64,000 bases of DNA from Carettochelys insculpta (Eukaryota > Chordata > Testudines > Carettochelyidae): contig NC_134152.1 of the NCBI RefSeq assembly GCF_033958435.1, positions 18,822,001-18,886,000 of the forward strand, given 5' to 3'. The position numbers and the translations under genes are program-made. Numbering within the stretch: position 1 is the stretch's first letter; each line of letters begins with the position of its first letter. The notes beneath the pieces were generated by a model that had not been told where the DNA came from, ran no database searches, and saw nothing but the letters and a program-made list of their open reading frames with translations. Shown in pieces: positions 42,601 to 48,445 of the stretch.

Positions 42601-45568
42601 TCTTGTTCTTATTGTTTAGTTCTGTGATTTTCTACGCACAGTTTTACATTAAAAACAGACCAAACGTGACATCTTGCTTTAAATGATGCCAGGCATTAGA
42701 AAATGTGGAATATACTGAACTACACTTCTGGTCTTTTGTTGACACTCAAACTGAATTTCAATATGAGCTTAGTTAAATTAAGCATACTAAATTGGTATTG
42801 AAGCATACAAAAATTATAGACTGGACAGCTTTTTTTAAACTTTTAAAAAAAAAGGCCAGCCTCTCTCATATCATATTTTCTCCCACTTCATAACACGGCT
42901 CCATCTTGAACAGTTACCAATACTGGATGCAGATTATTTGTAATATAATCCTTCACAGAGTCTACTAATGGAGAATTTTATCTGAAGCTGTCAGAACAGG
43001 TAAGCAACTCCTTTCAGGACTACTGAAGATCCAGTTCAATAAATAAAAAAATCTGGGATACACTCAAATAGGGTGATAACCTGGTATAACTTCCCATTAA
43101 ACTGAACGCTACCTCCACAGATCTCCCTTTCCACTAACAGCAGAGTTCTGATATCACAGCCCTTAAATTACATAATCAGCTAGAAAATTCAAGCTGTAGA
43201 CTATCATACCTATTTTACCTCCCAGTTAATATTCATTATTTAAGCATTTACAACACATAGTATTTTAAGAAGAAATGTACAAACCTTGCTTAAACATTCA
43301 TTACAGTAGTGAGAGCCCTTTAAACAGACCGAAGGCATCACATTTAGGTGCAAAGAGTTGGTGCATACACGTGATGTTAGCTCCGACTGTGTAATATGCT
43401 CCTCCAAGTGCCCTGGAGCCCCACTTGTAAATTCAGAACAGGGAAAATAGCCAGAAGATTTGCAGCTTTGAAGGGCTGGAAACTGATGCAGTTTGTGCAC
43501 ACCGCCATGACAGGACTGGAAATGGAGTTTTCCACAGCATGGCAGATGTTGACAGGAAGATACATTATTTTCTATACACATGCTGGGGAAGTCACTTGCA
43601 ATGCCCACCAAATTGCTTCTAGCTGGAGCATTCTTGAGTGAAGATGTAGACTGATAAGAAAACCCTGACCCTACTTGACAAGTAATAGTCCCAGTGCTTT
43701 GAGAGTCTAATATTGTGCCAGAATGAATCAAGCTACCACCACCACCACCACCACCAAAATGCAGCTGAGGAGTGCAAGAGGAGTCAGATCCATGAGCACA
43801 GCAGCTTACTTTGGGGCTAGGTGAAAGCTGTATTTGCTGTTGCTGAAGAGAACGCACATCAGGAAGTGGTACTGCTGGAAAGAGGTTAGAGCCAGAATGA
43901 AGAGGAGATGAAGCATCCTTTAATTCCACAACAGCTTTCTTGTTCTCCATGTAATCTTTCTGGAAAAAAAAATAAGCCACACAGTCACATTTACAGGCAC
44001 ATTTTCTGTATGAGCCAATAGTTTACAGTTAAACAAAAAACAAAGCTACATTTCTGAGGGTACAGAAACCAGGTAATTGTACAATTAAGAGAACCATCAT
44101 TACACTGGGATTAATGTTGTCCAAGATTTTGGGGAGAAATATCAGTAACTGTAGATAAAAAAATGAAAAACAAAACAGTGATTGAGGGCAGCTACTACAC
44201 AGGAAGTGGAGAAAGCTGTGAAGACAATCATTACAGGTATTCTGAAATTGCAAAGCAAGTACGCAAGTAGCGTTACAAAGATACACAGCCAGTGCTGTAA
44301 TGGTAAACTTTAGCTGATTGTAATGTAGAAGTAATAAAAAACTAGATAAAATGTAACAGGAACATATATAATTTACTTAGGCTTTGGCTCAAGTCCCTCT
44401 GAAAAGGCTATTAAAGAAGACTGGTAGCCATGAGGTGAAAGATGAATACCTTAAAAGGACAAAAACAGATAGAAGACAAAGTATGAATGCAAACATAAGA
44501 CAAAGTAGCAATTTTCAACACAAATGTTGAATGTCCCAGTACTGACAAGACTGATGTTTGATATGCTTAACATTACGTAAGAGGGAAGATGAAGAGTAGT
44601 TCTACATCCCAAGCCACTATCATAAGCTGCATAATAAAGGACAGACATTGTAACAACAGCTGACACAACAGTTTTGGGTTGGCTAAGACTGGTTAATATG
44701 AGTAGCTCCACAAAAGATTATCAAAATTAGTAGCCATTGGTTCCAAGATGATCAATTGAATATTCCTATTTATTGTTTCCCATAATATGAGAGCAAGATT
44801 GAAGAGACAACATATGTAATATAGATAAAAGGAACATGCATGCAACATATTGGGAAATTGTTACTAGAGTTATACAGGCAAATATCTTGGTAAATTTTTG
44901 AAAGGATTAGTTTCTAAAAATCTATAGGGAATTTGAGGTATTCCCCCACCTTCCCACCCCATTGATTTGTAACCTGGTATTCAAGTCTGCCACCCTTTTT
45001 GTTATGCTCCCTCTGTTGCAATCAAAGACATTCACATGAACAGCCGTTTCCATAAGGTGGAAGCCCTGGAACACACTCTCCCACCACAGTCTGACAAAGA
45101 CCAAACCTGTTGGAAGTTCTGTACCAGACTAGCCTATTTACTGACATGCAGATTGAAATGGTGTGATGTGTGGCTGGATAATTAATATCAATATGGTGGA
45201 TTTAACATTTATAACAACAATATCCTGACACTACAGTAATTAAATAAAAGCTTAAGACCATCTTATGATTCAGGATGTAAGTCAATAACCTGTGGAAGAC
45301 AGGAAGAGGCCCCATCTCCCTCCCTCCCCCCAAAACACACTCTGCAATAGTATAGTACTGCATGATTATGTGGAGTCATCTGATCCACTGTATCTGTTAT
45401 GTTCTTAGAATACCAAAAAATTACCGGTTTTGCACTGAAAGGCAAAGTCTGCTCAGTGGTTGAAAAGCAATTAGAGAATTTCCAGAGCCATGGTTTAGCA
45501 TCATTATCTGGTTGATGAAGCCATCCAAACGATCTACTGCAGAGATTCTCCGTTCTGTTCCCTTCCAT
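9404..45568 (-). CDS. MARF1: MARF1, complete spliced coding region (26 coding exons, 1,739 aa)
   Basis: MARF1 is a cytoplasmic RNA-binding endoribonuclease. In mouse oocytes it lowers specific mRNAs and retrotransposon transcripts and supports meiosis; elsewhere it contacts decapping factors. Joined on the minus strand, the exons are 45425-45568, 43285-43959, 42016-42190, 40282-40508, 36361-36478, 35454-35626, 33864-34298, 31151-31314, 30907-31068, 29921-30110, 29111-29289, 25422-25502, 24259-24495, 21397-21516, 20819-20994, 20193-20413, 18978-19120, 17389-17522, 16512-16714, 15705-15932, 15075-15305, 14682-14894, 13431-13491, 13190-13330, 10925-11095 and 9404-9621. They sum to 5,220 nt with consistent phases. 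Layout: NYN domain about residues 345-505 (acidic D354, D422/D423, D448), RRM1 505-585, RRM2 792-872, eight LOTUS domains about 885-1555, then a tail. The start is the first ATG after an in-frame TGA in exon 2. Product length and order match the vertebrate family. No frameshift or premature stop is seen. Confidence 0.96.
10149..10759. mobile_element. Tigger/pogo-like non-autonomous element
   Basis: The ends are inverted (CGATAAACCCTCGAGTTAAT at left; the right end reads CAGTAAACCCTCAATTATAG on the other strand), and both sides have a TA dinucleotide. TA duplication and these termini fit the Tc1/mariner pogo-Tigger group. The interior has C-runs near 10,286-10,315 and a small inverted repeat (GCTCCTCCCACCAGGGGTGG near 10,442 and its complement near 10,485). 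No transposase. It sits in MARF1 intron 26. Confidence 0.65.
10925..11095 (-). CDS. MARF1: MARF1 coding exon 26
   Basis: Residues about 1611-1668, with acceptor TTTTTGCAG and donor G|GTAAGA. It encodes the conserved proline-rich tail segment [18 protein letters not shown] and ADLIQFEER. Phase 1 at both ends. Confidence 0.93.
11242..11452 (-). mobile_element. foldback retroposon, head-bearing family (copy 1)
   Basis: Two arms of about 70 bp (AAGTCCTGTGG near 11,245 and CCACAGGACTT ending at 11,401) fold on a perfect centre, CAGATGCATCTG. A single-copy head follows to 11,452, reading CAGAGGGGTAGCCATG on the minus strand. Direct repeats CACACTGAAATATA (11,228-11,241) and CACACAGAAATATG (11,453-11,466) differ at two positions and look like a target duplication. 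The copy lies 147 bp upstream of the acceptor of MARF1 exon 26. Confidence 0.7.
11677..11934. mobile_element. MITE of the GGCTATGTCTACAC type
   Basis: The ends are inverted: TTGCCTACACATA at left and TAGTGTAGACATACCC at right. The interior has partial internal repeats (CAGCTACACTGACCTAGCT and related). No coding capacity. No certain target duplication. Confidence 0.5.
11994..12573. mobile_element. old hAT-type element
   Basis: The left end is CAGTATTTTTCAAACTTTAA; the right end reads CTCTGATTTGCAAACTTTTC on the opposite strand. Flanking octamers TCCTAGCA and TTCTAGTG differ only by transitions, as a decayed 8-bp duplication would. No transposase frame. Confidence 0.5.
13190..13330 (-). CDS. 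MARF1: MARF1 coding exon 25
   Basis: Residues about 1564-1611. It encodes a poorly conserved acidic linker ([16 protein letters not shown]) ending [14 protein letters not shown]. The match to mammalian MARF1 is weakest here, but acceptor (GAAG), donor (G|GTAATG) and phases fit, and the ASMELKLG segment aligns. Confidence 0.85.
13431..13491 (-). CDS. MARF1: MARF1 coding exon 24
   Basis: Residues 1544-1564, the smallest coding exon (61 nt). It encodes [20 protein letters not shown], the end of the last LOTUS domain. Acceptor ATGAATAG, donor AAAA|GTAAGT. Confidence 0.93.
13969..14330. mobile_element. hAT-like non-autonomous element
   Basis: Short inverted ends: CAGGGGTGGGCAA at left and TTACCCATCCCTG at right. 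The interior is C/T-rich and non-coding. No convincing 8-bp duplication remains. It lies in MARF1 intron 23. Confidence 0.5.
14682..14894 (-). CDS. MARF1: MARF1 coding exon 23 (LOTUS 8)
   Basis: Residues 1473-1543. It encodes [20 protein letters not shown], then [13 protein letters not shown] and [13 protein letters not shown], the bulk of the eighth LOTUS domain. The donor is CAG|GTCTGA, a weaker but valid GT site. Phase 0 at both ends. Confidence 0.94.
15075..15305 (-). CDS. MARF1: MARF1 coding exon 22 (LOTUS 7)
   Basis: Residues 1396-1472. It encodes the seventh LOTUS domain: [19 protein letters not shown], then [14 protein letters not shown] and [20 protein letters not shown]. Acceptor TTTTTCAG, donor GAG|GTATGG, phase 0 at both ends. 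Confidence 0.95.
15705..15932 (-). CDS. MARF1: MARF1 coding exon 21 (LOTUS 6)
   Basis: Residues 1320-1395. It encodes [20 protein letters not shown], then [19 protein letters not shown] and [18 protein letters not shown]. Each LOTUS domain here occupies about one exon in phase 0, typical of the MARF1 repeat array. Confidence 0.95.
16512..16714 (-). CDS. MARF1: MARF1 coding exon 20 (LOTUS 5)
   Basis: Residues 1252-1319. It encodes [20 protein letters not shown], then [20 protein letters not shown] and [16 protein letters not shown]. The FIPSYHHHF core is characteristic of the MARF1 LOTUS domains. Acceptor TTTTAG, donor CAA|GTAAGT. Confidence 0.95.
17389..17522 (-). CDS. MARF1: MARF1 coding exon 19 (end of LOTUS 4)
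   Basis: Residues about 1207-1252. It encodes [20 protein letters not shown], then [19 protein letters not shown], finishing the fourth LOTUS domain. Acceptor GTTCAG, donor AGAG|GTATGT, phase 2 in and 1 out. Confidence 0.94.
18345..18860 (-). mobile_element. longer copy of the head-bearing family, host of a nested insertion
   Basis: On the minus strand this reads AAAGCAGTCAAGTAGCAC, GACTAACAATAATTTGTTAG, GTGAGCTTTCGTGGGATAGA, CCCACTTCTTTAGAC, and then a longer 3' part (CAGACTCAATATTTAAGGC). It shares its body with the foldback copies. The sequence is split at 18,579-18,793 by a younger foldback copy. The outer ends are not sharply defined. Confidence 0.55.
18579..18793 (+). mobile_element. 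foldback retroposon, head-bearing family (copy 2)
   Basis: A 215-bp insert flanked by a perfect 13-bp duplication CTAACAAATTATT (18,566-18,578 and 18,794-18,806). It starts with the single-copy head AGAGGGGTAGCCGTGTTAGT, then an 85-bp arm (18,613-18,697), a 9-10 nt loop, and the near-perfect inverted arm (18,708-18,792). The inverted arm stops where the head would begin. A long target duplication points to retroposition. The copy lies 185 bp from MARF1 exon 18, on the donor side. Confidence 0.85.
18978..19120 (-). CDS. MARF1: MARF1 coding exon 18 (start of LOTUS 4)
   Basis: Residues 1160-1207. It encodes [20 protein letters not shown], then [19 protein letters not shown]. The run is below the usual open-frame cutoff but is framed by acceptor TTCTAG and donor TG|GTAAGT and joins exons 17 and 19 in phase. 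Confidence 0.93.
20193..20413 (-). CDS. MARF1: MARF1 coding exon 17 (LOTUS 3)
   Basis: Residues about 1086-1159. It encodes [19 protein letters not shown], then [20 protein letters not shown] and [15 protein letters not shown]. Acceptor CTTCTAG, donor CAA|GTGAGT. Confidence 0.95.
20819..20994 (-). CDS. MARF1: MARF1 coding exon 16 (end of LOTUS 2)
   Basis: Residues about 1027-1085. It encodes [19 protein letters not shown], then [20 protein letters not shown] and [16 protein letters not shown]. Acceptor TTAAAG, donor ACCG|GTATTT. Phase 2 in, 1 out. Confidence 0.95.
21397..21516 (-). CDS. MARF1: MARF1 coding exon 15 (start of LOTUS 2)
   Basis: Residues about 987-1027. It encodes [20 protein letters not shown], then [20 protein letters not shown], nearly identical to the mammalian protein as I know it. 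Acceptor ATTACAG, donor AG|GTAAAC. Confidence 0.96.
21998..22283. mobile_element. MITE-like element of the TATGTCTACAC type
   Basis: The left end GGGTATGTCTATAC and right end GCATACACCAGGCC form imperfect inverted termini. The interior holds GATCGACT and TCGATCCTGA-type stretches and no open frame of note. Boundaries are approximate. MARF1 intron 14. Confidence 0.45.
24008..24098. mobile_element. fragment of the head-bearing retroposon family
   Basis: CATGCATCTGACAAAGCAGG, then TCTTTGTCCATGAAAGCTTA and GTTAGTCTATAAGG-ACCACAGGACTT, match one arm of copy 1 at 11.2 kb. The head is absent. No target duplication identified. Confidence 0.5.
24259..24495 (-). CDS. MARF1: MARF1 coding exon 14 (LOTUS 1, continued)
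   Basis: Residues about 908-987. It encodes [35 protein letters not shown] and [18 protein letters not shown]. The first half closes LOTUS 1; the second is a conserved linker. Acceptor TTTGAG, donor AG|GTATGC. Confidence 0.95.
24682..25218. mobile_element. hAT-like non-autonomous element
   Basis: Inverted ends CAGCATTTCCCAAAC (left) and, on the opposite strand from the right, CAGTGTTTCCTGAAC, with TTCTGTGG-type subterminal repeats near both ends. The flanking octamers no longer match. AT-rich and non-coding. MARF1 intron 13. Confidence 0.5.
25422..25502 (-). CDS. MARF1: MARF1 coding exon 13 (start of LOTUS 1)
   Basis: Residues 881-908 (81 nt). It encodes [20 protein letters not shown], then FTEIYEKK, the first helix of LOTUS 1. 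Too short for an open-frame screen; identified from acceptor TTTGCAG, donor GAA|GTAAGT and phase. Confidence 0.93.
25837..28103 (-). mobile_element. CR1 LINE, 5'-truncated (about 2.27 kb)
   Basis: The 3' end is the CR1 ATTCTATGATC repeat at 25,837. Minus-strand pieces in several frames encode the end of the endonuclease domain (near 28,050), then the reverse transcriptase with [19 protein letters not shown] and the catalytic box [10 protein letters not shown] (near 26,700), then the C-terminal region with [20 protein letters not shown]. Frameshifts break it, so it is not active. It is intronic to MARF1 (intron 12) and in the same orientation as the gene. Confidence 0.92.
28109..28770. mobile_element. 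composite MITE remnants
   Basis: The start GGCTGCTTCTACAC at 28,109 and a second start GGCTACGTCTACACGAG at 28,417 match the terminal motif of the local MITE superfamily. The first part carries GCTAATGAGGCAC and TTCGAAATTC motifs like the big palindromes; the second carries TTCTGTCGACAGA-type repeats. Boundaries are unclear. Confidence 0.4.
28775..28836 (-). mobile_element. internally deleted fragment of the head-bearing family
   Basis: On the minus strand the head TAACAGAGGTAGCCATGTTA is joined directly to the distal body GAGCTTTCGTGAGGCAG-CCCACTTC. The middle of the unit is missing. Confidence 0.45.
29111..29289 (-). CDS. MARF1: MARF1 coding exon 12 (RRM2, second half)
   Basis: Residues 822-881. 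It encodes [20 protein letters not shown], then [20 protein letters not shown] and [16 protein letters not shown]. Beta strands and the second helix of RRM2 are recognisable. The acceptor follows a T-tract; donor AG|GTAAAA. Confidence 0.95.
29921..30110 (-). CDS. MARF1: MARF1 coding exon 11 (RRM2, first half)
   Basis: Residues about 758-821. It encodes [19 protein letters not shown], then [20 protein letters not shown] (the RNP2-like strand) and [17 protein letters not shown]. Acceptor AATTAG, donor AAG|GTAAAG. Confidence 0.95.
30907..31068 (-). CDS. MARF1: MARF1 coding exon 10
   Basis: Residues about 704-758 of the inter-RRM linker. It encodes [13 protein letters not shown], then [16 protein letters not shown] and [13 protein letters not shown]. 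Disordered and Ser-rich. Acceptor TTTCTAG, donor ACG|GTAAGT. Phases join exons 9 and 11. Confidence 0.92.
31151..31314 (-). CDS. MARF1: MARF1 coding exon 9
   Basis: Residues 650-704, low-conservation linker. It encodes [18 protein letters not shown] and LTYKCSQK. Acceptor TTTAAG, donor AGAA|GTATGT. Confidence 0.9.
32038..32433 (+). mobile_element. CR1 LINE 3' fragment
   Basis: It encodes [20 protein letters not shown], then [18 protein letters not shown] and [13 protein letters not shown], the C-terminal CR1 ORF2 region, and ends in ATTCTGTGATTC. Severely 5'-truncated. Opposite orientation to MARF1, in intron 8. Confidence 0.9.
32810..33202. mobile_element. MITE, 393 bp, 3-bp duplication AAA
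   Basis: Ends GGCTACATCTGCACTCGA and ATCGTGTAGACATAGCC are inverted; AAA flanks both sides. The interior has dispersed TTGTCAACA and TGTTGACA repeats. Non-coding. It belongs with the 35,759 element. Confidence 0.65.
33401..33829. mobile_element. long palindromic MITE, about 428 bp
   Basis: The whole element is an imperfect palindrome: CCACCTTCCTTC...ATGGTAATTAGGGTGTTGG at left is mirrored by CCAACACCC-type sequence and CGAAGGAAGGTGG at right. Inner arms carry CACTTCATTA and ACTTCGAAGT motifs. CTA on both sides is a possible 3-bp duplication. Only 35 bp separates it from MARF1 exon 8, on the donor side. Confidence 0.75.
33864..34298 (-). CDS. MARF1: MARF1 coding exon 8 (RRM1)
   Basis: Residues 505-649. 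It encodes [20 protein letters not shown], then [20 protein letters not shown] and [20 protein letters not shown] (RRM1), followed by a basic, Ser/Lys-rich linker ending NVKSLQ. 435 nt, phase 0 at both ends. Acceptor TTCCACAG, donor CAG|GTAACG. Confidence 0.95.
35454..35626 (-). CDS. MARF1: MARF1 coding exon 7 (end of NYN domain)
   Basis: Residues about 447-504. It encodes [19 protein letters not shown], then [20 protein letters not shown] and [18 protein letters not shown]448 in TDVN is in the position of a conserved metal-binding acid of NYN/PIN nucleases. Acceptor TTTCAG, donor CCA|GTAAGT. Confidence 0.95.
35759..36178. mobile_element. MITE, 420 bp, 3-bp duplication AAT
   Basis: Inverted ends GGCTACATCTACATGAGA and TCTCATGTAGATATAGCG, flanked by AAT on both sides. 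The interior is rich in TCTGTCGA, TTGTCAAC and similar words. The open frames inside are not genes. MARF1 intron 6. Confidence 0.7.
36361..36478 (-). CDS. MARF1: MARF1 coding exon 6 (NYN domain, middle)
   Basis: Residues 408-447 (118 nt). It encodes [20 protein letters not shown], then [19 protein letters not shown]. The AADDK acids (D422, D423) are in the expected NYN active-site segment. Acceptor TCTACAG, donor CAA|GTAAGA. Confidence 0.95.
36750..36922 (-). mobile_element. foldback retroposon, head-bearing family (copy 4)
   Basis: Left arm GCAGTCCTGTAGCACTTTGC... and right arm ...TAAGGTAAAGACTGC fold around GGTAAG/CTTACC. A head-like tail follows (TGGTAACAGTGGTAGTTTGT on the minus strand). 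Direct repeats CAGAGCTAACTA (36,738-36,749) and CAGACCTAACTA (36,923-36,934) differ at one of 12 positions. It lies 272 bp upstream of the acceptor of MARF1 exon 6. Confidence 0.7.
37315..38380 (+). mobile_element. CR1 LINE, 5'-truncated (about 1.07 kb)
   Basis: Encodes an intact 289-residue stretch of CR1 ORF2 from [16 protein letters not shown] through the catalytic FADD box to [10 protein letters not shown]. It ends in TTCTATGATTCTATGAT. Truncated in the palm domain. Opposite orientation to MARF1, in intron 5. Confidence 0.93.
38423..38931. mobile_element. hAT-type non-autonomous element
   Basis: Inverted ends CAGTGTTTCTTGATC and GGTTGAGAAACGCTG. Flanking octamers TCCTAGAA and TTCTAGAA match at 7 of 8 positions. 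The subterminal GGGGTACA motif recurs near both ends. No transposase. MARF1 intron 5. Confidence 0.7.
40282..40508 (-). CDS. MARF1: MARF1 coding exon 5 (NYN domain start)
   Basis: Residues about 332-407. It encodes [20 protein letters not shown], then [20 protein letters not shown] and [20 protein letters not shown]. The WDIEN motif (D354) is the defining first acid of the NYN endoribonuclease fold. Acceptor TCTGTAG, donor CAG|GTATGA. Confidence 0.97.
40672..41843. repeat. inverted repeat, 135-bp arms, 902-bp spacer
   Basis: 40,672-40,806 and 41,709-41,843 are reverse complements with about four mismatches in 135 bp. Inner segments read TAGTAGACCCTTGA, a Tigger-like terminus beside TA. The outer 97 bp of each arm (TCCAGATGGCTTGTG...) also match. 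The spacer carries another small MITE-like piece near 40,893 and GC-rich DNA at 41,440-41,690. All within MARF1 intron 4. Confidence 0.85.
42016..42190 (-). CDS. MARF1: MARF1 coding exon 4
   Basis: Residues 274-332. It encodes [20 protein letters not shown], then [20 protein letters not shown] and [10 protein letters not shown], the conserved stretch just before the NYN domain. Acceptor CCAACAG, donor ATG|GTAAGC, phase 0 in and 1 out. Confidence 0.95.
43285..43959 (-). CDS. MARF1: MARF1 coding exon 3 (largest)
   Basis: Residues 49-273 (675 nt). It encodes [20 protein letters not shown], then a seven-glycine run after HF, SFPSMC-like and [20 protein letters not shown] segments and [16 protein letters not shown]. 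Cys/His-rich patches suggest possible metal binding but no standard zinc finger. Acceptor TTTCCAG, donor AAG|GTTTGT. The poly-Gly is coded by a GGT repeat (43,735-43,755). Confidence 0.95.
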
Positions 45569-45629
45569 CGTACAGCCATACAGAATAGTTCAACATTCTT
45601 TTGTCCCTCCTTTCTTTCATTCTTCCCAC
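45425..45629 (-). CDS. MARF1: MARF1 exon 2 (first coding exon)
   Basis: The acceptor is TTTAACAG at 45,630. Translation starts at 45,568: [20 protein letters not shown], then [16 protein letters not shown], to residue 48. An in-frame TGA lies 24 nt upstream, so this ATG is the first usable one. In mammals the protein starts MMEG; the first Met codon is ACG here. 45,569-45,629 is 5' UTR. Donor CCG|GTAATT. Confidence 0.94.
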
Positions 45630-46081
45630 CTGTTAAAGATGTGCATATTTTTAATATTAATATTTTAAAATATAATAAATCCAGTGGATCTGCATGACTT
45701 GCAGTCAATTTAATAAAATGGTTTGGTTACAAATTGGATTTCTATAATATGAGTTGTTACTAATGTAGCTTACTCCTTCCTGTGTTTGAAAAGGGGAACC
45801 CAAAGCAAAGTGAATGGAAATGTTGCTTATTACATTCATGGTGGCTTCCCATTTCAGAAATGCGTATCAAGCAAAATTTGGTGAACACCACATATCACTG
45901 CTAGAGCTCTACACATGACTATATAATCCTGTTTCTCTCCCACAATATCAGCTCCTACCTGCTCCCACACATTATTTCTTGCATTTTTATCCAGCTCCCC
46001 CACACAAACTTAGATCCCACAAATCCCAGAAGAGAAAGAGATTCTCCCATGCTACTTAAGAAAAAAGGGTAGGTTAATATA

Positions 46082-46262
46082 CATAATGATAAAAATTGTT
46101 TCTGAATTCCATGTATACACACACATATACACACAGAGAATTCAGAGAATTTTTATTACTAAAAGAATAAAACAAAAACTGGTTAAAAAGGATCATGTAA
46201 AAATAATTTAATGCCTGTTTTAACAGATATCAAATTTCTTTCTTTCTTTCTCTTTCTATCTC
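46082..46262. repeat. simple-sequence stretches in MARF1 intron 1
   Basis: A CA/TA-rich run near 46,112-46,135 and a TTTC-rich run near 46,236-46,258. No gene. The rest of intron 1 (45,630-47,639) is AT-rich with nothing I can assign. Confidence 0.5.
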
Positions 46263-47139
46263 ATGCCCAAATTTGAGTATCTTTATTTAAAAAAAATGAA
46301 AAATGTTTTATGCTGCTGAAATTCTATGTATGACAAACTGAAGAGAGACTCAGTGATCTGCAAATGACCACTTTTTTTTTGCCTACTCAATTCTGCCCAG
46401 CAACAAAGTGCATTTTACCCATTCCCACTATTATGGCAGTGGGTCCTACAGGACTCACAATCTTGCCGTAATTGCTATGTACTCCTAAAGCCACAATCCA
46501 GGACCAATATCGAATGCAATCTCTTTTGTTAATCCTCAGCACATACTAAAGTACATAAGCCTTATTGCTATTTCACCAAAGACACAGAGAAGCTAAACAA
46601 CTTATCACCACGGCAAATTACTAGAAGACCTAATGATTAGAAATGCAGACTTCCCAATTTCTTCACCCATATGTTCCACTCAACCAGTGACCATGCTGCT
46701 CTCAGGTCTTCAGTACGTTTATGAAAGCTTAGCCTTAAACAGGAGAACTTGCATTTACTCCACGTTAAAGCTCCCCAGATTTAATTATAACATTGTATGT
46801 ATGCTACTCTGAACTGTAGCCTGGTATTTGTCCTGTTCAAAATAGGATCAAGTTTATTAAATCTTGAAATTCAGATTCAGTGACTCTTAAAAGGACATTT
46901 GACTTAAAAAGTGTTTAAATAAGCGTCTTGATCCCTTTTACAACAAGCTTATTAAAATGCAAGGGTATTAAAATTGTGATTTCTTTTCACCTTTATTGGG
47001 TTTACTTTTCCTTTCCCCTCTGCTTTGCTTTACTCTGGAAGCACTTTCTCTTTCGGGCTCATGCTCTAAACGCTACAATGTTTCGTTCAAACGCTGAAGT
47101 GGACTATAACAGCCCAACAAAAGCCTGGCTGGCTTTTTA

Positions 47140-47960
47140 ACTTGAGCGCCTTGTGACGCGCAGCCCAGAAGTACTGCCGAGGGTTGGCTGGAAACGGGGC
47201 TCCCACTGAGCACCGTATGGGCACGTGGCCAAGCGACGAAGGACGAAAACTCACGTTTAAACCAGGACGGTGATCACCTAAGGGGGCGCAGCTTACGGGC
47301 GAACAGCGGGACCGAGACACGAGCACAGAGAAGAACCCCGCGAGAGGACCGCCCCGGAGCCTGGGAGCAGGGCCCAGCAGCGCCATTGCGCCCGTAAGGG
47401 CAGCCAGGTTCCCCCAACGATGCCAAGTAGAAAGGGATTGGCGGGGGCCGCAGGAAGCCGCTCGTGCCCAGCCCTCTCCTAGCCCATGGCGAGAGAGCAG
47501 GCCGCGCACCGCCTCCCGCTGGGCTTTCCCCAGGCCCGGGCCTTTAGAGACCCCGCGCTCCGTACCCAGCGTCGCACCCCGCCCCCCGAGCCGAAGCGGG
47601 CCCGGCCCAGGCTGCCGCTGCTAGACTGCCCTCAGTCACCTGGGCCGCTCTCGTCGCTGCCGCTGCCGGTGCCGCCGCCGCCGCTCTTCACATCCCGGCT
47701 CCTCCCGCCCCTCACTCCCGCTTTGTTTTGCTCCCCCTCCTCTCCGCCGCTTCCGCCCCCAAGCGCGGCACCCAATGCCGGAAATGAACTCACTGTCGTA
47801 AACTGCCTTTGCCGTAACCCTGTCCCCCTCCCCCCGGTTAATACTGGAGGGCGTGTGGGAAAAGCGGACATTTAACGCCCCTCCCAGGGACGGGCTGCGA
47901 GAAGACTCACAGGAGTCCGCTCTGGTCTGCGGCAATGTCACTGCACGCTAGGAGGCGCCC
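47140..47960 (-). promoter_or_regulatory. MARF1: CpG-rich promoter and probable non-coding exon 1 of MARF1
   Basis: GC- and CpG-dense in an otherwise AT-rich region. A good minus-strand donor (GGCCCAG|GTGACT) places the 3' end of exon 1 at 47,640. Upstream are a CCAAT pentamer (plus strand, near 47,772) and an ETS-type GCCGGAAAT (near 47,778), typical of TATA-less housekeeping promoters. The transcription start is inferred at about 47.75-47.9 kb. Open frames across the island are compositional. Confidence 0.7.
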
Positions 47961-48268
47961 TCCTGGAGTGAGCAGTTGGCCCAACGCTATAGGGACTGGC
48001 CAGATTTTCGGGGCTGTGCCTTATATAGGCCCCTCATACCCTCCCCCTTATTGTCCACACTTGCTTTCTGGTCGCCTTAGCCCAACGTCGGAGGGGGGCT
48101 TATGGGGGCATCCCTGGCGCAAGATTCAAATCAGGAGTCCTTGGTAGTGCTGCATCCTTACCCTGCCTCCCACTTTTGTGCTGCCTGCCCCCAGGGCAGG
48201 AAGTGGTCGGGAAGCCCAGTGTCAGTCAGGCCAGGATGTAGCTTCTGCACATTCCCATTCCTATTGTA

Positions 48269-48433
48269 ACAAAAAGCAGTCAAATACCACTTTAAAGACT
48301 AGCAAAATAGTTTATTAGGTGAGCTTTCGTGGGAAAGCTCACCTAATAAACTATTTTGCTAGTCTTTAAAGTGCTACTTGACTGCTTTTTGTTTTGATAG
48401 TGTATAGACTAGTACGGCTTCCTCTCTGTTACT
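48269..48433 (-). mobile_element. foldback retroposon, head-bearing family (copy 3)
   Basis: A 165-bp insert flanked by a perfect 12-bp duplication ATTCCTATTGTA (48,257-48,268 and 48,434-48,445). Arms of about 58 bp (AAAAAGCAGTCAAATACCAC... and its complement) fold at GAGCTTTC-GTGG-GAAAGCTC. The head is present once, at the right, reading TAACAGAGAGGAAGCCGTAC on the minus strand. Same architecture as the 18.6 kb copy. Confidence 0.85.
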
Positions 48434-48445
48434 ATTCCTATTGTA

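Noticed and set aside
47486..47941. Proline/arginine-rich open frames on both strands near 47.6 kb
   Set aside because: Compositional frames in the MARF1 CpG island; no homology or splice support.
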